From contig CM055210.1 of assembly GCA_029224185.1 (NCBI GenBank), forward strand, positions 10,612,021 to 10,676,020: a stretch of DNA of 64,000 nt, read 5' to 3'. How positions within the stretch are numbered: the first letter of the stretch is position 1; every line of letters starts with the position of its first letter. Positions 43,381 to 56,327 of this stretch are shown one piece after another. The notes beneath the pieces were generated by a model, which saw only the letters and a program-made list of their open reading frames with translations, was not told the DNA's origin and searched no databases. A program made the position numbers and the translations under genes. This stretch comes from Karalla daura. Lineage: Eukaryota > Chordata > Actinopteri > Chaetodontiformes > Leiognathidae.

Positions 43381-44660
43381 GGGAGAAAAGGGAAAATTTC
43401 CTTCTCTGCTTGTGTTCAGGGGCTTCGTACAATCATTACTCTCCATCTGTGATGTAATTCATATCGAATTCATATCGAAACAGGTTTGTTGTCCTCTCAA
43501 ACAGGACACAGGGGAATCAATCCAAAGTGTAAACCATTGGGCTGACAATTTGGGAAGAGGATTGAGGGGGGGTTCAGGATTGACAAAAAAGCAGGGTTGT
43601 TCAAACAATAATGGTCACTATTTGCTGACCATTTGAACTTCTACACCAATTACTGCAGCATGATGTAATTGTCTCAATCTTACTGCCCATTCATTCCATC
43701 CATTATCCATTATTACTACCACATACGACATGCGTAATCTATGATCAAACAATTAAGAAGAGGGGAAAAAAAGGACCATTAATGATACCCTATTAAAAGC
43801 CTGACCCACTTTATCTGTCAGGGCAGTCCAGGATTAGATTTAATTTTGACGTGATGTGATAATTAAGCACTATTCATGCTGTCTATTGAATTCGTATTAT
43901 GTGCCAGTTCCACGCTCAACCTCCATAACATGCCCTTTGATGTAAAGCACACACATGTCAAGACACACGTCTAGTATCAGGCAGAGAAGAGAGAAGAGAA
44001 GAGAGCGAGGTAGAGAAATGGATCATAACCTGAAATGGAATCAGGTCTCTCTTCAAGGCTGCAGATCACATAGATATCAGCACTGAAATTTTACGCTGGA
44101 TTTTTTGCTTAAAGCACATTGCACTGTCCTCTATTGTCTTTAATGGGGCTGAAAACTATGCACCCAAAGAAGATTGTCACCATTCCTACTATGTCAAATC
44201 AGTAACAAGTACTGCAATTAAGTTGGTTCCTGGAGAAAACCATATTCTTCAAGCAACTAGATACGTTTTACAGTGATTTTGCACAGGACGGACTTAACCT
44301 TTCAATCTATACTACTCTGAGCACTTTAGAAAATGTCTTGGGTTTTGGAAAAATCTTTTCCTTAGCCTTTTCCTGCTTGTGTTAAGTAGTTTATGCAAAG
44401 CATGTGCAGGTTTCTAATAATGTCAGAAATAATATTTGTAAATGTCTACTTGCGGCACTACTTTCAAAAATAACCTATTTTACTGGAGGGGCAATGGTTC
44501 TTGCAGAAAAGGAGAAAGCTAAAAAAAATGGCCTTAAATGCTCTTCGGCTGATGGTGGAGGACCTAGTTTTCCCAGATGAACCCCTGTTTCGGTACTTTA
44601 AGAGCGAGACTGAAGGCTTTCAGATGGTGGCAGAAGAGACTGAATAGGAAGGAGTGTGTC
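43381..44660. other. unique sequence, no gene seen
   Basis: A perfect 11-bp tandem ATTCATATCGA x2 is at 43457-43478. CCATTCATTCCATCCATTATCC at 43687-43708 may be a repeat tail remnant. No gene recognised. Confidence 0.45.
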
Positions 44661-44665
44661 AGTGT

Positions 44666-44718
<53 letters not shown>

Positions 44719-44746
44719 GTGGTGGTGGTGGTGGGGGGGGGGGGGG
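44661..44746 (+). repeat. (GT)n-(GGT)n-G14 compound microsatellite
   Basis: About 25 GT units with interruptions to 44714, GGGGT, five GGT units, and an uninterrupted G14 at 44733-44746. It grades from Z-prone to quadruplex-prone DNA. Length errors in assembly are likely here. Confidence 0.95.
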
Positions 44747-46340
44747 TGGCGGTAGCAGCAGCTTGGTCTGAAACATCACGGCTTATCTCTCCTGGCTCAG
44801 CCCTTCCTTGCCCAGTCGAGTTTGTATCTCATCAACCTCTACAATCTCGTTCCTTCGTTCCCAACGTTGTCTCGTGGTCTCTCTTCCACCTCCCACTTTT
44901 CTTGAGCGCGCCGGGATGTACACCCAGGCACCCATGCTCCTCTCATTTACGCAGGCCTTCACAGGGCCAATCGCTGCCTGACATTTTGTCTCACAGTTCA
45001 GTGCGTACTATTCCCAAAGGGATCTATTAAGATATGGTACTCAGTGAGCCAGGGAAAAAGGAGCTGCCGAGCTGCAGAGTGGATTAGTTAATCAATAATA
45101 CGGGGAAGCATTAAAATAAATGCATTCATACGTTGATACAGAACAGTGGCAGGGTGGCGTCTAGCTTTCATGATTCCCTGTGGTATCCATCACTGCAAAT
45201 GGTGGGTGGACACTTTTCCGAGGGTAATTGTCGCAAACGTTGGTATTTACATGAGAAGCTCCAGAAATGAGCACGATACTAAAATTTATGTTCACCTCTA
45301 AAACAATGGACAAACCCTCTAGATGTGGACATAGCACACTATTGTTGCAGTACAGTTTCTGCTCGACTGTACGGCCTTGAAGGAACAATGACCCTGGAGC
45401 GATTTTTTTTGTCCTCATGCAAATGATACTTTTCTTTAATTCTCGGGAGAGAAAAAGAGGAACTAGGCTCATTATCATGCAACTTTACTGCATTACTGCA
45501 CCACTGAACTCCTTTTACCTTGGCTAACATCTAAGTGAACCGACTCCCTGTTTCTGCAAAGTACTCCAGTCCCTAAAAACCCCCAAGGGACACTGAGATG
45601 CAGCTCAACAGAGATTTGCAAAGAAAACTGAGATGATAAAAGATGGAAAACGTAAGCAAGTAGCCAGAGCTGGAGGAAATTTTGGCACGTGATAATTTAT
45701 CATTGCAAAGTGGACAAAAAAGACTCATTCTGGGAGTTGCAAATGGAGTGAAATGTTGGAATAAAACATCACGAGGTACAGGCAGCACAGGCACAAAGCA
45801 AACGGTGAAGAAACCAATACACTGAGGCAAAGATGCCTTTAAACAGACTTGGACAAAGTGTTCTCAAATATCTCAGATGTTCCTGTGAGAAGAAAATGCA
45901 TTGCAGGAGAGTGTGACCATGCCATGTTGACATCTCTGTTCCATCTCCATGTTCCCCTCATCATATCTATCATGTCTATCTGGATATATGGAGCGATGAG
46001 TGTCAAAGAAATGGAAAAATAAAGCCATGGACTGGGTGTTCCACAGTGCAGCACAGGCAGTTTTCTTTAGATTCTTTGGAATTTGATTATCTCAAACAAC
46101 TATTGGAAATCAAACAGACCAGAAAAGAGGCAAATTGTTAGAAACAGAGATGCTTTATTTAGGCTGAGGGAAAATAACAATACCTAACACTGCATTTAGA
46201 TTTGCCAGGCGGACTACATATTGGAAGGACCAATGGTCCTTGGTATATAATGCTACAGTTTGTCAGTGAAGTAAAAACTCAATAGAAAAGAAAATTTCAT
46301 TGTCAGATTTTGACACTGACACTCTTCAACTCAAGTACCC
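44747..46340. other. unique sequence, no gene seen
   Basis: A POU octamer ATGCAAAT is at 45418-45425. No gene or repeat recognised. Confidence 0.45.
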
Positions 46341-46562
46341 TACATCCACTTTCTTAACCGATTTCATACCATATTGGGTTTGAGGGGGTCTGTTGGAGTC
46401 AGTCCTCCTGTACAATGCCAGTCTATTGCATTATATACACCATTCATTCCTAAGCATGCACATTTTTGGAAAAAACCCACAGAAAACCCCACACAAAAAG
46501 ACAATGAATCCGACCTGGGAGTTGAACCAAAGTCTGAAGTGCTAACCACCAAATCACTGTGT
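46341..46562 (-). repeat. teleost tRNA-headed SINE-like repeat, near full minus-strand copy
   Basis: On the plus strand the tail comes first: ACATCCACTTTCTTAACCGATTTCATACC, then GGGTTTGAGGGGGTCTGTTGGAGTCAGTCC, ACCATTCATTCCTAAGCATGCACATTTTTGGAAAA and ACCCACAGAAAACCCCACACAAAAAGACAATGAATC. GGGAGTTGAACC (B box on the minus strand) and AGTGCTAACCACC (A box) follow. Order and orientation agree with the family. Confidence 0.85.
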
Positions 46563-49378
46563 CTTCATTTTAGTATTTACCCATATAGTCGCGCCACAGG
46601 TCCCTTGGCAAATGTAGACAGTGTGATATCACAACCCAACGTGACTAAAAATAGACACAGAGCTGAAAATGTTTCATCTTACTGAGAGTGTCGGGTTTTG
46701 GCAACAACTTCGAAGAGACAAAGAGAATGAGTTTGTGTCTGGAGTCATCAGTCTGTACCACCATTCAGGAGCCATACGGGCAGGGAGAAAAAAATATTTT
46801 TTCCCTCACCGATAGCAGCAGCAGTAAAATGCAATGCAGTCACAGCTCGGCTCTTTATCTATTGTTTGCGGCACATGAAATACAGTTCCCTCCGAGATGT
46901 GATTTTTTTTGTACTCATCAGCTGGGACCGGCACATCGACGCATCCTCCCCCATCACTTTTCTTGACTGGAAATACGATTGGATTCTCCACCTGTACGCA
47001 GACAGGGCATAAAGCTGCTTTTTCTGGAAACTGTAGGAGGGTAAGAAATGATTATATAAGGTGGATGTAAACAGTCAAGCGCACGCGGAATCATATTCAT
47101 ATCAGACGAATCAGTACCCTTGTGACTGTCCTTCTCAGCTCTTTTCAGACGTGGAATACATAACGCAACGTATTTTTTCATACAGACGTTCAGAACAAGG
47201 CTCTTGACTTGTTTATCCAAACAATCAAATGTCTGTATGGTCCTGTCCTGGTCCTGATGCCACCACACGTAGGCCAATAAGCTTATTAATTTAAGATGTC
47301 TCAGGTAATTACATCTTCATATTCAGTGTGCCCTCATGTCATCCCAATCAACGGCCCTGCTGTATCAAACATGCAGGATTTGCTGAAAGTTACAGGAGGG
47401 GCGACAGTTGCTTTGATTATTACTGTGGTCGCACAGTTTGGTCTTCTGTCATGCACGCTGCAAGGGGTAAAATGATTTTCAGACAGAGCCAACATCTGGG
47501 GAATCTCCCGAACTCATAAAATCACCATATGCGTCGGGTTTCACAGTGTTTTTTATTTAAACCTTTTCTTTTAGCATAGCTGGGGAGACGTTTACGACTG
47601 TGATCTCTCTGCATTTAAACCTGTGATGATCCTGCCTTCGTGTCAGAGCGACAGCCTATATTTTAACGTCTATCACGTCCAAAGTGTTTCGTAAATATCT
47701 ATTGTCTCGACGAGACACTTCTTTTAAACATGAGGAGTTATTCCCAGCAATATTCCAGGGTGTCGGCCTGTAGGCAAATGCAGAATGTGTTAACATACGT
47801 AAAAGGATCAGAGGAGTCTGGGAACTTGCGTCCAGAGTTAGAAAAGCTGGGAGCGTGGTCCTCTGGGAACAGAGGAACAATAAGTCCCACTGCACGAAAC
47901 AAACTGCCAAGTACTGCTGGATTTTTGCCGTAATATCCCCATTTGTCAACAATGCTTTGATTACTCCTTGTAAACAACTGCTTCTGTTATTGAATCCAAA
48001 TGTTTACAGATGTAGCTCAATGAGAAAATGCAGACTGGATGCTTTCTCACTCTTCCACCCCCCTGTCCTCTCGTCGCTCTCAGTCCTTGTGTCTCGCTCA
48101 TTCTGTCTCACCCCTTGGAATCATCATTACACACACTCAACCATATCGTCTCCAAATATTTGTATGCTAATGCTGGTATTCATACTAATTAAGGCTGGTA
48201 GTGCAACATAGGCCGGTTAATAAGGCTTGGAGTGTTCTCAAAAGGCAGGGAATCGGGTACAAAACGGCCCATAAACGCTGCTGCTCACTGCAGAAATGTT
48301 CTCGGCTTCTCCCCACAGACCGTAAGCTTGTGTAAAACAAAGACCTGCCTGATTGGCTGCCACTGAATTGCCTTAAGCTGACCTCCCAATGGGATAACAG
48401 GTAAGCGAATTAGTCATGCACCAGTGTCCAGACTCGGTCTCTGGTCAGACAGAAAATTCAACATTTTTCCTTTGCACCGTTGTGTAAGTTTGTAGTGTAG
48501 TTCAAGCCTTTGGGAACAGGCCTCAGCTACGACCTGATGTTTGTACATTTACGACTGAGGGTGCCAGCTTCCTGCTTGTGTTATTTTTTTTGGACCGAAC
48601 CCAGAGGAAATGACTGAAACTTTGTTGCTGTCAAAAATTCCCTTCATTTATCCTCTCAAAAAGTATGGTTTCCCCCCATCAGGCCCCTGGGCTATTGTAT
48701 TTTTATTTACTTTTTCATTTGTGATAAAATATCCATGCCATTCACCAAAGGCCTACTGGCCTCAAGTTTAGATGAAATTAGAAATCTATAATTCAGTTCA
48801 CACTTCAGAAAGTGTGCCCAGCAGAGCAAATGTTTGGCGAAAGAAAGACAGACACATGAGTAAGGGAGGGAGAGAGAGAGCGGAGGTGGGGGGTAGAAAA
48901 GAGAGAGATTTAATTTCCTATGCCTTAGCCACAGATCACACTTGCTTGTGGCACAGTAGAGTCCACCGAACAAAACACAACCTTGAATAATGAACTATAC
49001 TTGCATGAAATATATATTCCTTTTTTTTCATTTTGGTATTCATGTGAGAGAGAGAGAAAAAAAAAAGAGTCAAAACACCGCTCCAAACAGCAAGAGAGAA
49101 TAAACTCTTAGCGTCAACAGTTTGACAAGTCGTGGCATGGAGCCTGGAGTAGAGTTCAATGCTTGATCTTCTGACATGATATTTGACACATTTCTCTGAT
49201 ATAATTGCTTATGGAGGAAACCGTATAGTGGAAGCCCTCGCACATCAACCAACTTTTTTTTCAACCCCCCTCAATTCTCTGCCGGTTGATATAGTCACTT
49301 CAAAGATCCAACTTAGTGGGATGTTATTGAATTTTTGACGGGGGTGGAGGGTGGGCTGGAAAAGATATTGCTCAGGAG
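46563..49378. other. unique sequence, no gene seen
   Basis: No gene recognised. Frames at 47656-47952 (-) and 47855-48211 (+) overlap on opposite strands and show no domain. Short GA tracts near 48865 and 49048. Confidence 0.45.
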
Positions 49379-49410
49379 TTTTTTTTTTTGTGTTTTTCTT
49401 TTTTTTTTCC
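49379..49410 (+). repeat. T-rich low-complexity run
   Basis: T11, GTG, T5, C, then T11: a pyrimidine-rich run with two interruptions. Confidence 0.9.
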
Positions 49411-51960
49411 ACCAACACTCAGACCAATATCATCAGATATTAAACATGGGGAGAAATCACTCCCTTTGAAGAGTGGTTGAGGAAAAATGAACAAAGGCAA
49501 GAAAACACAAGATCTATTACGTCGCCCGTTGACAGGGGGAAAAATATATATATATATCGAAAATGGCTTGGGGGACGTGAGTGCATTTTAACCAGATTCG
49601 CTCTACCTTCTCATTCCATGCAGGTTGGGTGTACTCTGCTTTCTACAGTGCTTTGTTGCCTGGTTTTCTCGAAAAACCATCAGAATAAATAATATTCTTG
49701 GGTGGCCAACTTTGAAATCTGGTGATACTTAGTGGGGGCTCAATGGTGCGACCCGCTTCAGAGGCAGGGGAATCGATGCCAATATCACTCATAGGGTGAT
49801 TCTGTGATACTGTGCGTCTGACCTTGAGGAGCCTTGTGCTGAAAGAAAATAAGTGTTACTCGGCGTACCCGGAGTAGCCGCGTGTCCTCTGCACTTCACT
49901 CCGTCTTTGCGACACGTGTTAACACAGCACAAAGACGACGAGCGGCTCCTCTCACTGGTCGAGTGACAGTGACACATGATGCCCTGTTTCCCTCATGAAT
50001 GAGGTTAGCGTTCGATTTATTACAACGAGCGGCCCACCTGCAGTCTGCCTCCAGCTGATGCTACAGTTTTGTTTTTTTTTATGTGAAAGCACTTCCGCAA
50101 TATCACAGAGTGTTAACTTTAATCCCGGTAATATGTGTCAGGTATAATTTCACCTGCCTCCGGTTGTTTTGACAGGGAACACGAAGAGGGTCTCCATTGC
50201 CTTATTGTCATGTACGGGAAAGATGAAGGGTTTTTTTTTTCTCTTTCCTCCCTCGCCCTCCTGCGATTCAAGCAGAGAAACGCTGACAGATGTGCCGCGG
50301 GAGGAGCGTTCCTTTATATTACCGAATGAGTTAGAAACTGTTTCAATTCATCCAAGTCTGTTAATGGTAAGTGTCGAAATAAAGCGGAGAAGAGGAATAA
50401 GGACACTGGCTCGAAATAGGCTGAAACAGCTTTTAACACTACAATATTGTACAGTATGAAAAAGCGGCTCACATTTCTTCAGTTCAAGGAGGAACGCTGA
50501 TAGAGAGCCATTAATTCATGTGCTTTAGATATCAATGTAAATCAGACACCCTTGATTGATGATCCAAAAACCTGTGTCAGTTGAGAAATTGCAGCAACTT
50601 CAATTATCTGTCAGTAGATGGGGAAAAAAGCTTAAGTATCCAATGATGCGCTCATAAAGGTCTTTAATAGAGTTATTGTTTCTGAAATAACGAGACAATG
50701 TGATATCAGTTCATTTTCACTCATAACACAAAGACCGGATCCTTACCGAGGCTTGATTTTAGCCCTCTCACATGCCCTTGGTTCTGTGATAGGCATGCAA
50801 AACAGTTGGTAAATGCTGCAACCTCGGGTTTTATATTATGCCTTCCAGGAATAATAAAATATATTACTAAAAGCAATAAGCCTGTTTTATTAAAGCAAAT
50901 CCTTGCAGCACCCATAAGCCAGAGACAAGGCAGTATGAGTCCTTGGTCTTCCCTATCAAGCAGCTGAATGACCTAATACAGCAGTATTGCCCATTTATGC
51001 CAGAAGTCCACCATTTTCTTGGAATAATGTCTCTAGTGCAGAACTGATTTAAAGTTTGTGATAGGTGCAAATGTTAAAAAGCTTAGATTTAAAATTTCCT
51101 ATCTGTTCCAAGCTGATTCTTTAATTGTTTTAGAATAAGAACTTTCAAAATGTAATGAATCATCACTCTTCAAACATCCTTACATCACGTCTGAAATCAC
51201 GTGGTTAGACAGTTTTCTTGTAATCTTTATTTTCAGCGAAACTACAGAGGATCTGTTGAATTATTCAGCCTTAAATCTGTGCATTTTTATTGATATAGAG
51301 ATTGAATTTTATATTGTGTTTCAATGTCTTTCCTTTGAATTGATCCGTCTTCTCGAACCGACATTTTCAGTTGGTCGCCGACACATTACCAGGAAGGACT
51401 GCGTATAAAACAGATTGTATGACTTTATACGACACATCTCGTCTGTGGAGTGTCTGTGCATCCAGATGCACGATTGAAACGGCCGATCACAGTTACCTCG
51501 GTGTAAGTGAAAGGTGCCACACAGCGAGGCAAGGAGCCACGTCTGTGAGCCTTGTAGGCCATCTGCCTTTGCCTCACCTGAGAACCACATCTGACAGGCA
51601 ATTAATAAGAGAGCCTCTAGCTGTGGTGGCCACCCTCTGCAGCATATGTCCCTCTGATGACACTAGTTTGTCTGGCATCTTCCTCAACTCGACTGAACAG
51701 AAACAAATTATCTGGCTCCTTTCTTTTTTATTTCTTTTTTTTATTGCGGCCCTTCTCACATGCAGGTGAACTTGTTTACCCCATGGCCCTTTGCTACAAA
51801 GAGCAGAAACAACCAGACTGCGGTTTGTTTTCCCAGTCTTTTACCATTCCCAAAAATCACATTGCTGTTTCAGATTTTCTGTCTTTCCAGCTTTCCAGGT
51901 CAAAAGAAGTAATGGAACATTCCTCAGTGCCCGGGCAAGGTTATTCTTGAGAGATTAAAT
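49411..51960. other. unique sequence, no gene seen
   Basis: CpG-containing at 49860-50040. The 132-codon frame at 51371-51769 (+) has no domain and ends in T-rich low complexity. A (TA)6 lies near 49545. Confidence 0.45.
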
Positions 51961-53396
51961 GAACGGTTCACTTTGAACATGTGCAGTAGATTTTGACAGT
52001 AAGCTGTCTGCAGAACGTCCTTGATCGTCGACTAAGGTTGAGGTGACAACTTGAGGATTGTCGGGTAGCTTATTCAGCCAGTTGCTGACAGATGGCTACA
52101 CCGAGGGCTGCTGTTAGTCTAACATCAGGCTCCAAGGGTCGGACTCCTGTGTGCTCCCCACCGAGACTTGGCTTCTTGGTCAAGGTTGGCCTTATGTTGT
52201 ATACAGACAGGATATGAGCAGGATCAGATTCTTTTTGCATATTCTTCCTTTATTAACCATTGGCTATCATACTTTGCTTTATTTTATTTTTGTTTGCCCT
52301 TACTTTTTACAATCTGGGGCAATAGGGTAGATTGACATCTAGCTAAACTGGCTGTTAAGCGTCCAAATATCATAACATATGAGCACCTGGGTCCAGGGCA
52401 CATCTAACTCCTTTGATAGATTTGGTCGCAGTTGAACAGTACAGTGTTCACATAAGTTTACAGCTGAGAAACAGGTGAACAGATTGATGCAACATGGCCC
52501 TCTGGTTGGATTGATCTATGTGCCAAGTGAACATGCCAGTGCTTGTTTATGGACTGTGACTGTGGTGAGAGATTCAGGAAGAGGTCAATCAACTCGAAAT
52601 GTGCTAAGGAACTTTGGTCAGTGGTGGTAGCGTGATTACGGTAAGGAGATCGTGAGACAGATCGGTACTTGGACTAGATTTATGTCCCGACTGCTGGGAG
52701 ACACCAGCCATCAGTAACTGAGCAGATGCTTGAGTTTTGAAAGGTAAAGGTTGCCTGACGTAGTGTTAAGGAAAAGTCTGATCTAGTGTGTGTCAAAGCC
52801 ATTCACAATGGGAGACAGTCTATCTATAACGGGGAATACTCTTAAATAACCTGTGTACAGCCTGTGGATAGGACAAGAAAAGCTTCACTTCCCACTCTTG
52901 GTACACATGGGAGTATTATTTAGGTTTATTCTAAGAGTTTGTGGGAGTAGGTAAGACAGAAGGCTATTGACTGCATGTTTTTTTTTCCCAATACAACATT
53001 AAAGCAAGGTCAAGTTTGAGTTTGTGAAATAAGCCAATATGTCTTTGAGTCCAAAAGCATACTAATTGCTAATTTTGTTCCTCAATCCTTCACACATGGG
53101 TTGGAATATAGTGAGATAGTGCAAGTCTTTTACTCTTTCTCCCCAAGGCTAAAGAGCAGGAAAGTTTGCTGAGCTGTATGGTGGTGTAAGATGCAGGGCA
53201 TTGGCTCCAAAGTTAAGGGATTGAAGGCCCAAGGGTGAAACTAATTGGAGCACTGGCCAAAGCTTTTGGGTATGAAGGGAGCGGACCACGCTACAACATC
53301 GATATCTAGGAGATAGTAGCGATGTGGTGAGACACAGAGTGAGAGAGCGAGAAAGGGAGGGGAAAAGGGCACACGTAGCATTTGTGGTTGGGAATC
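51961..53396. other. frame-poor stretch with weak SINE-like fragments
   Basis: Open frames of any length are absent on both strands for about 1.4 kb, unlike the rest of the window. Two places vaguely resemble tRNA-headed repeats: GTGGTGGTAGCGTGATTACGG to ATGTCCCGACTGC (about 52621-52693), and GGTGGTGTAAGATGCAGGGCATTGGC to AGGGTGAAACTAATTGGAGC (about 53180-53252). The texture suggests old repeat debris, but I cannot name a family. Confidence 0.3.
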
Positions 53397-55075
53397 TCAG
53401 TGGGAAAGGATCAGTACAATATCACTCTGATCATCAGAATCACTCTTCCAAACCCGCCACCTAAAGAACCGGGCCAGACGGATTATAATTATCTCAACGT
53501 CATACCCGCGCCTGGATGACTGGGGCTGATGATAAACATTAAGTGGGACCGTATGTGAATAATAACAATCGTGGAAGCCACGTACTTTCCATACCACCAG
53601 GAAAAGTGAATGGGCTGTCTCATGAGGTGATGGAGCTTTTCCATTACACACAGTGCTTATGAGAGAGCAGTCACTTTTCATTTACACAGCCCTGACAAAC
53701 CCTTATTAGGCAAATAAATGATTATTTTAAAAATGCAGCGCCACCAGCATGTGCAGACCAGTCTTTGAATTGTAATTCTATGTATCTCTGTCTATAATAG
53801 CTGGGAGAAGATACATACAGTGGTGGGGCTAAACAGCAGCGATGAGCTTCATTGATTTGAGCAGCTGTGTTCCAAAACAGCTTCTAAATGAAATGAAAAC
53901 TTAATGAAATGTATGTTACGGAATGTGTGCAGACTAACAAATGAATGGAATTTGTCGCAGGAAGATGAGATAAACACAGCTTGGTTTGTTCTTCTAGCAG
54001 CTGAAGTTGTCTTGAACCAGTACATGTAAATAGAATGAAGGTCATTTGCATCAATAGTGGGCACATGTACAGGATCAATGATCCCAAACAACAGTGTGTA
54101 CAAGAACAACATGGCTGCTATTGATACGGTAAAGCACTCCTTTACGAGTTGCAGTGTAGGTCCACACTGCTAAGTCTTTAAGCTCTTGTCCGGCAAATCT
54201 ATAATGTCAATGGAGCAGCAGTTCTTGTTCTGAGCAGAAATCAATTGTGAGTGAGCTGAAACATCTGGTGTTGCCCTGGTGTGACTTTTTTTAAGGTGGA
54301 TGAATAACTACTGAAACGGTGCAGGCGACACTTGCTCAAAAACCATGACGTCTCTTTCCAAATCATCACACGCAAGAGACAAAATCCCTTAAAAGAAGAC
54401 AAAACAGGCTGGGAGAAGAAGCTATTATCAAAGACCAAACACCACGCCATTATCTGTTGTCGCGGTAATGTTGTAAGACTCTGTTAAATGTCACGGTTAT
54501 CTGTTAGTCTGTTGTTGTTGCGAGAGAGGCGGCCTAAATATTCAATTTCTGGCACAGCTGATGAATTGTTACCCCATTCTGGTTCATTTGTCCTGTGAAT
54601 TCAAGTGGTTTTTGATTATGTCTAGACTCATCCAGCCAAGTTGCTGCTCTGGAAAAAAATGTTAATGCATTTTTCAAACCTCGTCGTGCCCTATAAAGTC
54701 AAACAGCATTATCTCCACTCACTGTGATTGCAATGTATCGATCAGTGATTGAGATCTCTTAAAGTGGTCCAATTTGGGTACTTATTAAAGCTTGAACAGG
54801 ACTAGACTAATGACCTGCCATGAGAAAACTATCAATTTGTCTCAGCCATAGACTGATTTGCAGTTGGTGCATTTACAGTAATGTTCATCAATGTGCACTG
54901 TCCTCTAAATACAGAAATATGTTCTAGTGGGGTGAGTTTCAGATCATGCTAGTTGGCAATGCTAACGCTAACTCACTATACACTACATTGTTATTAACTT
55001 TCCAAGTTGCTTACACTTGCGTACCCACAGTGCTTACAGTTTTCCGTCCTATAAGCAAACTTTTATCAGTCATCT
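53397..55075. other. unique sequence, no gene seen
   Basis: A POU octamer ATTTGCAT lies near 54048. No gene recognised. Confidence 0.4.
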
Positions 55076-55384
55076 GTGAGTTTCAGAATGTCCAGTGTTA
55101 TCAGGTGTAATGCTATAAGTTACATCATTATTAGCTCACCCAGAGTTATTGTTTTAAGTCACTTATATTTGAATTCAGTTTCTACAAACAGTATTTTCTG
55201 CCAGGGGGTTATCTTTTATCAATTACCCAAGGTAGAAAATGTTCACCCCGTTGCCCGTAAGCGAGAAAAAGTTGAAACTAATAGTGAGGAGGAGTTGTTA
55301 AAAAGTAAATTGTACGTCAGTCTTTATAATAAATTGGCAAGAGGCAAAAATGTAAACGCCTGCAAAATTCTTTTTGAAAAATAA
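55076..55384 (+). other. unassigned open frame, possibly a decayed element ORF
   Basis: A 102-codon frame whose second half is charged and protein-like (KREKVETNSEEELLKSKLYV, then SLYNKLARGKNVNACK). The first half is hydrophobic and less convincing. Codons are strongly A/T-ending. I do not recognise a family, and there is no upstream promoter or splice evidence. It could be a chance frame or a piece of a transposon ORF. Confidence 0.18.
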
Positions 55385-56304
55385 TTTCAACAGGTGAGCT
55401 GCCTGATAACTACCAGTTTCTGAGAGGATAAAAAAAAGGCTGGAAAAGATTCAATATGCAGATGTCCTTATCTCTCTCAAACACTTAAAGCGCAAGGCTG
55501 AGTGGAGGAAAACAAAATCACCCTCTTTCCTCAAGAAAACCGACACGAAGCGGGGAAAAAAATGCCTTTGAAAGAGCTACTGTACATTTGGCTGACACAG
55601 CCAAGATTGAGCTGATTTGCATATACTCACAGAGTTACCATGTGCCATTACGCCTGTGTAGGTTAAGTAGGATTCCTAATGCAGCTCAGGCTTTACAGGT
55701 GCTCATTTTGTATTCACAGAGCACTCTGAGTAGAGTTGATTGTGACTTTTAAGCTTTTGCTGTTGGTCATTAGATATTTTTAAAATAAGTGGACAGATAA
55801 TGGATAGGGGATGACTTTTCTAAATAGAAATGACATTTGGAAGCTATTTGGAAGTGAAATAAGCTCAAGCTGACGTACAATTTGGAGTCATTCGGAGTCA
55901 TCTGTGCCATCAACTGTATCACTCAGAAATAGCTGCAGTGAATTTTTGGCTCCCTGCCATCTTGCCACTTGCAATTTTCTAATATCTACTAATGTGACAT
56001 TTCTAGGAATTTCGCTCCCTTTTACTGATTTTTAGACACAAGAAACATCATTGAAGGATCTGATGAATTGCATCTATCACAGCATAAGTAATTACAATGT
56101 TACTCATGAGACCATTGGGACTAGCTAAGATAACCTAACTAATCAACTTATGCATCATGACCAATTCAATCATCACACACAAAACAAGCCTATAAACAGC
56201 GGCAGGCTAATATTTTAAAAGATGATCAGTGTGCTAAAAAGTTTCTCTGTAATTATGCTGGGATACATCTCTACAACTGCCAAATGCTCAGCTGTTTATT
56301 TACT
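55385..56304. other. unique sequence, no gene seen
   Basis: A POU octamer ATTTGCAT is at 55615-55622. AT-rich. No gene recognised. Confidence 0.4.
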
Positions 56305-56327
56305 GGGGTGGGGGTTGGGGGGGGGGG
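56305..56327 (+). other. G-run, quadruplex-prone
   Basis: GGGG-T-GGGGG-TT-G11. The 11-base run can supply two tracts, so a four-tract quadruplex is possible. Confidence 0.75.

Noticed and set aside
44564..45030. Cys-Val repeat frames and Pro-rich minus frame
   Set aside because: Direct translation of the (GT)n-(GGT)n-G14 compound repeat.
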